Below are positions 1-13,067 of a DNA stretch of 64,000 nt, piece after piece. Every line of letters starts with the position of its first letter. Position 1 is the stretch's first letter. Made by a program: the position numbers and the translations under genes. The notes under the pieces are model-generated. The model searched no databases, was not told where the DNA came from, and saw only the letters and a program-made list of their open reading frames with translations. This DNA is from Pyxicephalus adspersus (Eukaryota > Chordata > Amphibia > Anura > Pyxicephalidae): positions 137,011,036 to 137,075,035 of the forward strand of contig NC_092861.1 of assembly GCF_032062135.1 (NCBI RefSeq), in the 5' to 3' direction.

Positions 1-249
1 CAAGAGGAAAGAAATCAACATAGTTTCTTTATTCACATACAAAAAAAAAAAGAAAAACTGGAAAGCCTCGACTGGCTAAGGATTGACCCCTTTACTGTCC
101 AACTTCCACACGGCTCTTGTGTAACCAGCTGATTTCAGACGTCAGTCACAACCCACAAAGACGATGATTTGCATTAAAAAAATGTGTCTTGTTATGAAAA
201 AAAAAGTGCTAAAACCACTTAGTAAAAAAAAATGCAGCACGATTTAAAA

Positions 250-720
250 GCACTGGGAGCACAGATGTTTTAGGGTAGATTCAGTCCTATGGCAGGACGA
301 AACAATCCTGCATGGCTCCTGGCTGACACCTTGCAGCAGTAATGAACCTTTCACTGCCATGCCCATTCATTCCCTATAAGCAGGTAGACACCATGGGCCT
401 GATTTTATAAAGCTCTTATTGAATGGTGAAGATAGACTATCATGAGTGGACCTGGGTGATCGAGTCAACCTGAAATGGATCTGGTCCAGGACTAAAAACA
501 TTTGCCAACTAATACCAAATGAATCTACTCCATGTTTGCTGGATCATCCAGGTTCTTTAATGATAGTCTATCTTCTCCAGTCTTGGAGAGCTTTGATAAA
601 TCAGGCCCTACAAATAGTGTATTCCCTGAGGCAGTGGTTCTCTTGTGTAGGGAATACAGTAACTGCACAGCAACCTTATCACCAGCCTGAACCTATCCTT
701 AACGCCAAGGTTAGTTTACA
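250..720. repeat. Older dispersed repeat split by a foldback MITE
   Basis: The flanks 250-394 and 609-720 share word-for-word stretches with 11930-12150, for example cattcattc before the break and tgcacagcaaccttat after it. The 11930-12150 copy has no MITE at this point. So an older repeat was interrupted by the element at 395-608. The family was not identified. Confidence 0.5.
395..608. mobile_element. Palindromic foldback MITE, copy 1
   Basis: Starts gggcctgattttataaagct and ends in its near reverse complement; the whole element is one long imperfect inverted repeat of about 100-bp arms. It shares its sequence with copies at 13.1, 24.6, 28.8, 42.6 and 63.1 kb, and all contain ggatctggt-like and gctggatca-like cores in mirrored positions. 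It has no coding capacity. Superfamily is not settled, because no clean target duplication was seen. Confidence 0.8.
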
Positions 721-1029
721 AAAATAAAAAAAGTAAAGAGGTATACTGCCTTTCTTGGGCACTTTCCAAGAGTGTCAAATGCCCATGTCCCCCATGGTGG
801 TTCCATACTCTGACCCCCTATGTCACCGCCGAGTCCATGATTTTTTTGTAAACCTGATCTCAATATAAATAAACCAGCAGGCCAATCGTAACTCAAAAAG
901 GTGTAGAGATCCAGAGCTGAGATTGGGGAAGCTACCCCTATAACTCCACAAAGCTGGAATTTATCAAAGAGTAACAAGAAGTAACTTATATTGAATCCCA
1001 AATGGAGAACACTAAAAGGCATGAGAGAC

Positions 1030-1485
1030 CTTACCAGTGGTGCAGATATTACCAGTGGTGAGTAAGATTTTGCCTGCAGAAAATAAACATTGCAAAAGAC
1101 TCCAAAAATTAGCAGCTGTAGGTAGGAGGGCAAGTAGTTGGGGCAGTATGGTGTATGGTGTAGTTTTTGATGGGATTGCAGAGCCTTCAGGGATACTCAC
1201 GTCCCTCATCCAGGAGGCTTCTGGCGGCTCCTTCTGCACATGCTCAAGATCAGGCACATAAGCCTTCTTTTTCCTACTTGGGCACTCTTTTTTTCCCCAT
1301 TTACAGCAGCTACATCACCTGATCTCCCACCTACACAGAACAAAATTGGGTGACATAGGCAAAAGCCAGAAGACGAAGAACGAATATGGAGGCCCAGGCA
1401 CGAAGGCAGATTACAGGATGGCACGGGACCCAATCTAGGTAAGATCTGGAAGGATCGAGGGATCCGCGGAGCTAAAGGTAATTGG
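1030..1485. repeat. Suspected dispersed repeat with exon-like edges
   Basis: This is a high-complexity stretch resembling a frequent frog repeat I remember. It has an acceptor-like tttacagcag at about 1300 and a donor-like taggtaagatctgg at about 1436. Short frames on both strands overlap and none looks coding. There is no second copy in the window to confirm it. Confidence 0.3.
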
Positions 1486-2557
1486 ATATTTTTTTCTTAT
1501 GAGTTCCGGTTATTAATATGGGTTAGTTGAACTATTGTGTAAATCTTGCAGTGAACCATTGGTGGGACATTCATTCCTGAAGTGAACAAAGTATACACCA
1601 GTCTTAGGAGAATGTGTATGAGGTCTTGCAGCACAGGCAGAAGCTAAAGGATTATCGGCACAGAATGTAGACACTGCCACATGTTGTGGTTGGAGGGGCA
1701 ACGGTTTAGAACAGGAGGAAAGGCAGTGCATGCAAATGTATCCTGCCTGAAGGATATCAGGTCTTTCATATCTGAATCCAAAGGGCTGATGCTAAAGAGA
1801 CCCAAGGACGGGTGGAGCTCAGGTTCAGAAACTAATGTTAATATTTGCATAGATGAGCAATGGACATTCCCAAGGCACTAGGAATCTACATGCAAGCACC
1901 CTCTTAACAATCTCAGTAATTTATACAGGACAAATGCTTAAAGACATATCAATATTAAGGTGAGGTGGGGATGATTTCCTAGTGATGCATAGTCATACAT
2001 ACACACATATAGAATCCTTACAACGCCTCCATTCATTGCTAAATGTTTCTGGGACTGATGTACAGCAGAAAGACTTTTACGCCTCTGTCAGACAATCTGT
2101 GTATTTTTACTGTGGCAGCTCGCTGGGGGTTCCTGGCAAGGGGTACGGAATTGGAGCAGCACATAATTTATTGACGCACTTTTTAAGGTCACATGAACTA
2201 ATAGTCAAATCCCATCACTCTTGAGCGCTAGACAAGGCGATAGAATATTAACAGACTTCTATTTGAGGCATTCTTTTATTTTTCTAACCCAATCCTAACT
2301 TGTTATAGACTGAAACACAAATTGTAAAGATGAGAAAGACAGAAATAGAAAAGACATCCTGCTGATTGCAGTTGGTATGAATGGAGTCATTTAGAAGAGA
2401 AAATTCAAATATTTAGGCGTATAATAAATAGATTTTAGAAAAAAACAAACTTGTATATTTATTAACGAGCCACCAACCAGTACATAAACACTGCACATAT
2501 TGCCAGAACTTTAACATGATAAACTAGCCTACTCTGGGATCTAGAAAATGTAAGTAC

Positions 2558-2662
2558 TGTATATACCTAAATATAAGCCCATCTGAATAAAAACCGAAAG
2601 AATTATTTTTACCTGTAAAAGGAAAATACTTTGACTCGAATATAAACCTAGGGTACAAAATG
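2558..2662. repeat. Possible old DNA-transposon fragment
   Basis: Contains ctaaatataagccc and, 70 bp on, actcgaatataaaccta. These resemble the actcgagtataagcc motif typical of an old vertebrate DNA transposon. This is recognition from memory only, and the fragment is heavily decayed. Confidence 0.3.
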
Positions 2663-2675
2663 TGGTCACATTAAA

Positions 2676-2800
2676 ACATTAATCTTGTGTTTCTCAACCA
2701 GGATTTCATGGAACCCTAGGGATCTTCCAGAGGTTGCTAGGGGGTTCCTTGAGCAATGTGCAATTTGTGTCTCTCCAGCCAGTTTAACGAACACCAATAC
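2676..2800 (-). repeat. Dispersed repeat R, copy 1 (reverse)
   Basis: Contains tttctcaaccaggatt and gaggttgctaggggttcc-like text, the reverse complement of the 3' part of the copies at 6.0, 31.3 and 49.3 kb. Only the end with the ggaaccct/aggggttcc motif is kept. Confidence 0.6.
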
Positions 2801-2994
2801 ACAGCTCAACAAAAAAAAAATTACTTGCCAAGGACTTTTCAATATATTTAGTGTATTTCAGGTCTGCTGAATCAAGAAATGACACCAGCTTCATTGAATT
2901 GGCTCTAATTCTTGTGATACAGGAATTAGAATAGACGATTTTACCAACAACAAACGTTAACAAAGCATATTATTATCAATCTATATTTACACTG

Positions 2995-4600
2995 ATGTTT
3001 TGCATTTATTATATTAAATGTAGCATTATTTTCATGAAACTTTCATTTGCCTTCTTTTTATTCATACAATTTCTATTTTTTCAAAAATTTGAGTTTTTCA
3101 AGAAGAAGTTGTTTAAATTAATATATTTTGCTACATTTGTGGGGAATATTCTCAGCAAAAACATTACAGAATTTGTGAAACAAGGATATCTTGCAAATGT
3201 TGGTATTAAACTGGGGGACCAAGATAAGTATTGGGATTCCCATATGTTATGCAAAACTTGTGTAGAGTATCTACGTCAGTGGAAAATTAGAAAACTGAAA
3301 CTTTTGAAATTTGGTGTACCTATGTTATGGGGAGAGCCAAAAATCATCATAATGATTGTTATTTTTGTGCTGTGAATGTAAAGGGTTTTAATCGTTACAA
3401 GAAAAACAAGTGAGGGTATCCTGATTTGGAATTAGCAAGATGACCTGTGCTGCATGGTGCTGATGTTCCCATACCAGTGTTCAGTACACTCCCTGATATT
3501 CCTGTATCTGACATGGAGGATATACAGGGTTTGGGGTGTAATCCAGGAGTTAGCAGTGGAAGTGAATATGAAGGAAGTGTTTCATCAAACCAGCAGTTCT
3601 CCCAAGAAGAGCTTAATGATTTAATACGTGACCTAAGCATCCGAAGCAAGCAAGCATCCGAACTTTTAGCATCCAGGCTAAAAAAAAAAAATTGTCTTAG
3701 ACCAGAAGTTAAAATAACGGTTTATAGGACAAGAGAGGTGACACTCCTACTATATTTCAGTGAAGATGAAGACTTTGTGTACTGTTGTAACATCCTTGGA
3801 CTACTAGGCCATATCGGAGTACCAGAATACAGAGCAGAAGACTGGCGGCTTTTCATAGACTGTTCCACTCCAAGTTTGAAATCTGTTTTACTGCATAATG
3901 GCAACTTCTATGCATCAATTCCAATTGGTCACTCATCAAAACATAAAGAAGATCATGAAAATATCAAAATGGTCTTACAAAAGCTATGCTATCATCAACA
4001 TGAATGGTCCATATGTGTTGATTTAAAAATGGTGAACTTCGTACTTGGACAGCAAAGTGGATACACAAATAACCCATGTTTCATCTGCTTGTGGGATAGT
4101 AAAGCAAAGCAGGATTACTGGAAAAAAAAGTGACATGGCCTCCAAGGGAAAAAATAAAAAAAGATTCAGCGAACATCATTAACAAGCCAGTGGTTGACAA
4201 AGAAAAAATCATTCTCCCTCCACTACACATAAAGTTGGGATTAATGAAGCAATTTGTTAGAGCTCTGAACAAGGATAGTGATTGCTTCAAATACATTTGT
4301 AGATTCTTCCCTGGATTGAGTACTGAAAAATCAAAGCAGGAGTCTTTGATGGACCCTAGATTCTGAATCTGATAAATGATTCAAATTTCACAAGTTACAT
4401 GACTAATACTGAAGCTTCTGCCCGGCACAGCTATGTCATGGCTGTCAGGAACTTCTTGGGTAACCATAAAGCACAAAATGATGAACTGGTACAAAACGTG
4501 CTCTTAAACTTAAAAAAAAAACAAAAAACGGGTGCTACTGTGAGCATAAAGGTAAACTATCTCCTGTCTCAAAAACTAGACCATATTTGGAATCTATGCA
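2995..4600 (+). pseudogene. Decayed transposase-like gene (multi-copy orphan family)
   Basis: Four overlapping open stretches, read across frames, form one protein resembling a multi-copy family of uncharacterised proteins I recall in insects and vertebrates. Order: a segment with GIKLGDQDKYW and FGVPMLWGEP (about 3200-3340); CYFCAVNVKGFNRYKKNK (about 3350-3410); a long central part (3447-4130) with FSQEELNDLIRDL, WRLFIDCS, LLHNGN, VDLKMV, CFICLWDSKA; then LPPLHIKLGLMKQFVRALNK (about 4220-4280); then SYVMAVRNFLGN. It is broken by a 1-base loss near 3340, TGA at 3411 and 3441, an extra A in the run near 4123, a base loss near 4336 and TAG at 4357. Similarity stops near 4600, so the C-terminal part is missing. 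Acidic residues at 3858 and 4020 sit where a DDE/RNase H fold would have them; that is inference. No terminal repeats were found. Confidence 0.7.
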
Positions 4601-4689
4601 TCAAACATAACCTAAAACGACTTTAATCTGTTTGGCAAGAAAATGTTTGTAGACCAGAGTAATCTTTATGGCTATCTGTAAGGGTTTTT

Positions 4690-4850
4690 TTTTTTCTTTG
4701 CACTGGCCAGGAATGCAAGAGGCTTTCACTGACCAACACACTAATATACTGTAAGCTTTTAATATAAAATTAAAAAAAGGGGTTTCCTGAGGACCTGAAA
4801 GTTTTTTCAATGGGTTCACTCATGTTCAAAGGTTTGAGAAAGGTTGTATT
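4690..4850 (-). repeat. Dispersed repeat R, copy 2 (reverse, decayed)
   Basis: Matches the other copies through ctgaccaacacactaatatactgt, mirrored in the forward copies as acagtacattagtgtggtgg-like text, and through a ggggtttcctgagg segment. It lies directly after the transposase-like pseudogene and may have been inserted into its 3' end. Confidence 0.45.
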
Positions 4851-5339
4851 AATCAATTGAAATGCCAATAAAAAATGTGAATAAATGCATCAATGTCTCA
4901 GACAGCAAAAGTTTGTTACACACTTTACATAACAATATACTGCCATCTACTGATGTGACTTAAATATATCTTATTCTAATGGCATATTCAATTAAAAGAG
5001 TGTTGGTTTATGTGGGGGTAGCCATATTAATCTTTAAATATAATGCTGATCTTTGGCTTATCTTAATGTAAGCCTACTGGTCAGTTTATGGAATGGGTGT
5101 TAAAAAAAAAATGATTGGTTGCCAGATTTGCCAAATATGCCACTGTGGCTGTGATGTGGCAGGGGGATATGGCTGTGCTTAGGAATGAACTCTGTTGTGA
5201 TTTAATTCTAGCACACAGCGAGCAAAAAGTAAAATGATATTAAGAAAAACAAAATGATACATGTAAATTTGTAATGTAAATTTGTAATTTTTAGTATTTT
5301 TGAGGATAGGTTCACTTTAAAATAGAATTTTTCACTTTA

Positions 5340-5760
5340 CAAAACCATAGCGAAGCTTACCACAGCCGGGGCTACACAGAAATGTCTAGAGCCATTTGGC
5401 TACATCACACAAAGCCGCTGGAATGGGCAGAGAAGTAAAGCTCTATAAACATGGAGCCGTCCGACAGCCATCAGAGATTACTATTAACTATTTGTTAACA
5501 ACGTGTGACAGCATTAGAGCCGGGTGTAAACTGCACATCACAGCCCGGGCGAGAGGCGCAAAGCACACCAGCAGTTCAGGGGAAGCGGGCGTGCTGGCAC
5601 AAACACTTCCACAACAGATGGAAGCTGTGAATCAACCACATTACATAACTATCTATTTTATAATTATGTGGTACACCATTCGCATCCAAAGCCAGAAATT
5701 GGAAAACGTGGCCAAGACAAAAAACCCTCTCCGAATAATTTGTGCCTGAGGAACAGTGAC
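5340..5760. other. Candidate conserved non-coding element
   Basis: A high-complexity stretch, more GC-rich than its surroundings, with no repeat relatives in the window. An open frame of 117 codons (5396-5749, plus) crosses it, but it matches nothing I know and lacks splice context. A regulatory element in the kinase intron is one explanation; this is impression only. Confidence 0.25.
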
Positions 5761-6029
5761 ATGTGACTAAGCTTCCAAGTTTTTGATGCGGATGCTAAAA
5801 GAGGTTTTCCACTTCAAAGAACTTCTGTCCAAGTATAAAAACATGAAATATGTTAAGGTGGATCTCTAGCTTTTAGTGAAGCTCCATGGTTAATTGCAGT
5901 ATACAGGCCAGGGAGTTCTTTAAAAAACTATTTACCCAGAACTAAGAGGGTGGATATAGCTGGGTATTTAAAACTGTCACCCCCACAACTTCTTTTACCA
6001 CTTTAAAATTAATTTAACATGGAGAAACC

Positions 6030-6300
6030 CCCTGAAATAACTTTCAGGTCTTGGGGAATCCCTTCTATAATTACTATCTCCACAGCTCACAGTACATTAG
6101 TGTGGTGGTCAGTGGGAAAAATTTCTCTTACATTGGTGGCCAATAGGAAGAATGCCACCCTACAGATAGCAAAAAAATCATTGGTGTCAGTAAAACTGGT
6201 CTAAGATTCATAAACTGCTCATTGCTTGAGGAACCCTTAGCAACCTCCGGAGGAACCCTAGGGTTACACAGAACCCTGGGTGAGAAACACTGCTTTAGGG
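6030..6300 (+). repeat. Dispersed repeat R, copy 3 (fullest copy)
   Basis: Shares ataattactat, cacagctcacagtacatta, aagaatgccaccct and cctc(c/t)ggaggaaccct with the copies at 31.25 and 49.25 kb, in the same order. It ends ggtgagaaacactgc. No frame is preserved. The family name is unknown to me. Confidence 0.75.
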
Positions 6301-6439
6301 GGTTTGAAGGGTTCTTGGATCTACACACGCTTACATAAAATTTCACTCTTCCTGCGGAGTTTTGTGCGAAACAGAATCATCAAACAACTGGTATACACCA
6401 AATGTTTTGGTAAATGGATGGTAAATCGGCAAGGGTATG

Positions 6440-6920
6440 AAAAAATAAGCTGGGCTACGTACACATGCTGGATAATGGTCACCCAAGAATACATTACTGT
6501 GATTGTGAGGAGTGAAAATCTAGCATGTGTAAAGCGGTGCCAAAAATTTGTTTAGCGGTCCACCGTGATGATCACTTGACAGCTGACCAGGGATGACCAC
6601 TGTCTTATATCAAATGGAGGGAGACAGTGGGTACCTCCCGCTCATCCTCCCCTCTTGATAAGTGTACAGTGTGCCACAAAAGAAAACAGAAATTTTACTG
6701 CTGGAGGAATTCCCAAGGGTCATCCACACATTAGATAAATGTTGCTGATAACAAACAATGTCTGAAAGGTGCCCCATCATCGATCTATAATCATTTATGA
6801 AATGTCTGATCATCATAGCTGATTCGTTCATCTGATGGTTTTTTGTTATCTAACGTGTTTACAGTTAGTGAACGATCGGGTGCTAAAGATGTGATTTTGT
6901 CGGACGTAGCGTCACTGCTG
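6440..6920. mobile_element. TIR element remnant (gctacgtacacatg family)
   Basis: Begins gggctacgtacacatgctgg, like the start of the element at 59550. It continues with mixed-composition sequence rich in gatcat/cgatc motifs and fades out near gtcggacgtagcg. The right end is not clear. Confidence 0.45.
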
Positions 6921-7184
6921 ACTGCCGGCCTAATGTCCAACTAGTCACATTTGCTGTCTGCAGAGTCATAGAGAATACAAGTTTTTTCTCTTTTCTGTTT
7001 TGTAGGAAATAGTAAAAATTCCAGGTCCCTTCTCTATTCTCAACCCTTCAGTTCAAAACAGGAGGTGATAAATTCTAAAGATTATAATAGAGTAGACCTC
7101 TATGACTGTGACAACTCAAAATTCTGGATAAGGTGACTCTGGGGAATACAAACATGAATAAAAACCTAGATGAGGTTTTCAACC

Positions 7185-7432
7185 ATATCATGCATGCATG
7201 GAGTTTGCAGGTTCTCCCCATGTTTGCTTTCCTCCAGGTACTCCGGTTTCCTCCCACATTCCAAAAACATGCAGTTAGGTTATTTGGCTTCCCCTTAGAC
7301 TGTGATAATGACATATGACTATGATAGGGGCATTAGATTGTGAGACCCTTTGAGGGACAGTTAGTGACTATGGACTTAAAGAGCTGCGTAATATGTTGGC
7401 GCTATATAAATACTGTGTAATAATAATAACCA
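7185..7432 (+). mobile_element. LINE 3' end (L2/CR1-like)
   Basis: Contains tggagtttgcaggttctccc, ctccggtttcctcccacatt, gacagttagtgac and ends gcgctatataaatactgtgt followed by a taa repeat tail. The same segments, reversed, occur at 40843-41160. This is the conserved 3' tail of a non-LTR retrotransposon with a microsatellite-like end; no reverse transcriptase is left. Confidence 0.75.
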
Positions 7433-7841
7433 TGCATTTCTTCATATATCCAAAAAATACCAGTTGATCGGCCAGAAACATGCTCAACTTCTGTTACGGA
7501 ATGACAACACACAACATTGTTGTGGACAGAACGTTGTCAGCCCTCCCAGTTTTTTTTTTTTGCCAAACTACTCAACCACTCCCACTCTCTAGGAGGGCCA
7601 TTTACTATCCCTGGGATAACACAGGAAGTGAGGGAATTTTGACATGATCAACAGGTATTTTTTGAACATATAACACAATGCTAATAATTGTATATTTAAC
7701 AGGGCAAAAGGAAGCAACTAAAAGAAGTGTAATGTTTGGGATTACATAGAAACATTGCCTGTGCATAAAGGAATCAACAAAGTTTACAGCCTTGGGACTC
7801 TGGACTTTCCTGCTTGTAATGTTCACAACAGCCAGGAACAA

Positions 7842-8560
7842 GACATAGCTACATAGTTAGTTTGATTGAAAAAAGACATTAGTTCATCAAGTTCAACCAC
7901 TAGGGAAATAAACATATCCCAGATAAAAAACCTATAGACATAGTTGATTCAGAGTAGGGGTGTCAAACTCAAATACACAGAGGGTTTGAATTACAAACCA
8001 AGTCGGGGGCAAAACTTGAAATTTATTTAAAAAATTGAGGAAATTTACTACTTCATCCATAACTAACAAAAACAAACCCCTCTACACACACTTTAGGGTT
8101 GAAAAGACTAATTTCCATCTATCTATGCAGGCTGTGTATTGTTCATCCTCCCACATCACAAGTTTGTGTGACACTAAATATTACACTATGCAGTCTCTAA
8201 TGGATTGAAACAAACACAATGCCCCTGGTAGTCAGGCACCATGTGATCATTGCCTAGGCTTTGTGACACATGATGGGTGTACAGGAATAATGTCTATGTA
8301 TTGCATGTATTGAAAATAATGATGTGAGGTGGTAACTCGGGCGGGCTAGATGTAGTTCATTTTCGGAATTCTTTGGAGAAGCCAAAAAAAAATGGATCTT
8401 GAGGGCCAGACTTGGCCCGCAGGCCAGATTTTGACAGACAGCCCTGATCCAAAAGAAGAAAAAATAAACCCGTGGTTCACGTTGTTCGCACAGAGGAATA
8501 AAATTCCTTCCTAATCCCATAAGGCAATCAGATGTCTCCTGGATCAACAAGACATCAAAA
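7842..8560 (+). repeat. Dispersed repeat S, copy 1, split by a hAT element
   Basis: 7842-7954 and 8447-8560 together match the uninterrupted reverse copy at 47735-47935: gttcaaccactagggaaata, gacatagttgat, then aaattccttcctaatcccat and gatcaaca-like text. The break coincides exactly with the inserted element. Confidence 0.75.
7955..8446. mobile_element. Non-autonomous hAT element
   Basis: The 5' end taggggtgtcaaactc and the 3' end ...gacagccctg form imperfect terminal inverted repeats of the aggggtgtcaaactc hAT type. It is flanked by 8-bp sequences attcagag and atccaaaa, a decayed target duplication. It is 492 bp with no transposase, and contains cttggcccgcaggccag near its right end. Confidence 0.75.
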
Positions 8561-8622
8561 AGAACTCTGCTGATAGTTCCTAGTCAGATGGCCCCCAAGG
8601 GCTGGAGGTAAAGAGTTTATTA

Positions 8623-10543
<1,921 letters not shown>

Positions 10544-10968
10544 TTAAGCTACACACTTCCATGTCGTTGGAAACGTACGACTAACGTCCGATTATCGTTA
10601 ACAAAAAAGGTGCACAACGACTGACCAACAACGCCGATGAACGAGGATCATCGCTTGAAATGAACAATCGTCCTGTCGGATCTAATTGAGTGACGATCGT
10701 TCCCGATCTATCGTGTGTACAGTGGTTCAGTGATCGTGCATGTTTCTGCAATAAACTTTCTCCTTTACATGTCACTTCCTGCATCGTTCAAACGATCGTA
10801 TCTAGCGTGTGTACACTATTGGTGGATTATATTTGAACAATCATATCGTTACAGCATGTACGGAATTGTGCGCAATACGATCGTTCAAATATAATCGTGC
10901 ATAATCGCTGATCGGTTGTAATCATTTGTTTTCTAACGATAATTATTGGAAGTGTGTACCTAGCTTAA
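10544..10968. mobile_element. TTAA-flanked non-autonomous TIR element
   Basis: Bounded by ttaa at 10544-10547 and 10965-10968. Ends are gctacacacttcca and, reversed, gctaggtacacacttcca. The interior (417 bp) is rich in gatcgt/acgatc words and has no transposase. The TTAA target fits piggyBac-like insertion, but the termini do not start CCC, so the superfamily is left open. Confidence 0.7.
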
Positions 10969-11929
10969 CTTCCTATTGTGTCTCTAGGAAAATCTCTCAA
11001 ATAGGAAACAAATGTAAAACAATAATAGCTTGACAGGGGTTTACAGGGCCACCATCAAAAATTTCCTGGGCCCCATATTAGGTAAACTTCCTGGCCCTCA
11101 TTACTCAATGTCAAAAGGTTCCAGTGATGCATAAGCTCTTTTGATTGGGGCCCGATACAAAAGTACCCCTCTCCCCGAATGGCAGATCTGGGGGTTTTAA
11201 CTGCTGTAATAAGGGGACCTTGCTTTTTTAATACAATCTCTCCTTAACTGCATTGTATTTAAAAACTAGGTCAGTGATATCTGGATCACAAGGCTGGCCG
11301 AGTTCTATTTCCTCTGGCATTGGATAGAATTGAAATATTCAACTATTTAGAGATTTTCTTGGATTTGAACTCCAGTTTTTAGGAAATATAAAACTCTTTT
11401 TAAAGAATTAAATGGATATTTGTCCAGATGGCAGATTCTACAGAAGATTATTACTTTTTCTACTGAGCAGCCTTGGTCATCTTTCTCATACTGTTCAGAT
11501 CTAACTTTATATAAGAACCAAAAACATTTCTAATGATGGGAATGCTTGACCCATTAAACATAGTCAGGTATTTTTGTTTCAGACTCAGAAGGGGTGGGGG
11601 GGAGGGGCTGCTAATAGACAAATTATAGATCTCATATTACCCAATATATTTAAAAAGAGCACATCACATTCAAAAAATTTCACATACCCCAATTATAAAC
11701 CCCAATGTATGACTATTAAAGCAGCACTAATATAAATTCTCCAAGTTTAACCACCAGAAGCTGCAAATACAGGTTTTGTCTGCAGCACCATCTGCTGGTC
11801 ATGTCTGGTAAAGCAGGAAAAAATTAAAAATAATAATTTAGGTTTAGACCTGCCTTGGGATCAAGCAATCCTGCGTTACTTCTAGAGACTGCCAACAGCC
11901 AGCTACTCGGTCACACAAATGGCAGCCCT

Positions 11930-12150
11930 GTACATAAATGCTCAGCGTCTGCAGATTTGACAGTGGACAATAGTGACTGGTACTGAACAGCTTTCTACTG
12001 TCCCCCATTCATTCTTTATGGGGTTGTCGTGGGTGGAAGCTACTTGTAGGGTCTATTCAGTGGCAGTGGTTCACTGGCATGGGAAAGCAGTACCTGCACA
12101 GCAACCTTATTGTCAGTGTGAACATTAGTTTTTTATATGAATCAATTTTA
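11930..12150 (+). repeat. Second, uninterrupted copy of the repeat at 250-720
   Basis: Shares cattcattc...tatggggt, ggcagtggttc and cctgcacagcaaccttat with the copy at 250-720 and lacks the foldback MITE. Confidence 0.5.
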
Positions 12151-12489
12151 GATCAAAGGGAACTGTAAATTGCACGTAATAGGGGAAATCCCATTTACCT
12201 TTTTTTTTTTATTTGCTTGTATATTTTAATTTGCAAGTCAACCAGTTTTACAGTTACAATGTTATGCTGCAATTCTTCCATCCCACCTGCAGGTGTTGCA
12301 GTTTTCCTTTACGCTCTCTGTATTATAAAAGCAGCAAAGCAAAATTGCGCTGCTGCAGAAATGTTCAATTTGTTTTTTTTGCAGAGAAACAGTTAATATT
12401 GTAATAAAAGCTTCTGAAAAACATCCCTGCTTGAAGCCAAGCTGGCGCTTAGATGTTTTTTTTTCAGTTTTACAGCAAAAGCTAATCAT

Positions 12490-12745
12490 AATCCTCTGAA
12501 GAAAAGTGACTTATTTTAATTGTTAATAATAGATTGCTTTTAAACGCCATTAATTTCGGAGATACAGCAGAGGCTGCAGCTGCTCCAGAAACCGCACGGG
12601 TTCAGATTTCAGCCATCGCTTCCACCCAAGTGGAAAAATCGAGAGGGAGAGATACATAATCGAGATTACAGTGAAGAATAATAGGAGGGTCTGCTGACGG
12701 CTGTATGTCAGATGAATTACAGAAAATTAAAATCTAGGCTTGATG
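12490..12745. other. Candidate conserved non-coding element
   Basis: A unique, well-mixed stretch including attgttaataatagattg, cgccattaatttcgg and ataatcgagattacag. There are several TAAT/ATTA homeodomain-type cores and no repeat relatives in the window. Impression only. Confidence 0.25.
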
Positions 12746-13067
12746 AAGAGGACTGTCATGGAGGATTGGTATATTGACTGCTTCACAACCCAAATTGCCT
12801 CCATGAAACTTTTCATTTTCATTGTATTTAGTAGAATATCAATATGAATTTATGTTTTTTTTTCTTTCAGTAACACATTTGATGTCATTGATGGTTCACT
12901 TTTATAGCTTTACCTAAAGTGAACCTTTCACATACCCAGGAAATTCAACCTGAGAACTGAGCACCTGATGAAAAATGCACAAGCAAAGGTTACCGTCCGT
13001 GAAAGCTGCATGTTAAGACATTTATTAGAATCAGAGATATAGGCCGCAGAAAGTCCTAAAATAATTT

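Noticed and set aside
711..1133. 140-codon minus-strand open frame
   Set aside because: Runs across repeat-like DNA, hydrophobic stretches look random, and it matches nothing.
5396..5749. 117-codon plus-strand open frame
   Set aside because: No splice sites, no known domain and no initiation context; kept only as part of a possible non-coding element.
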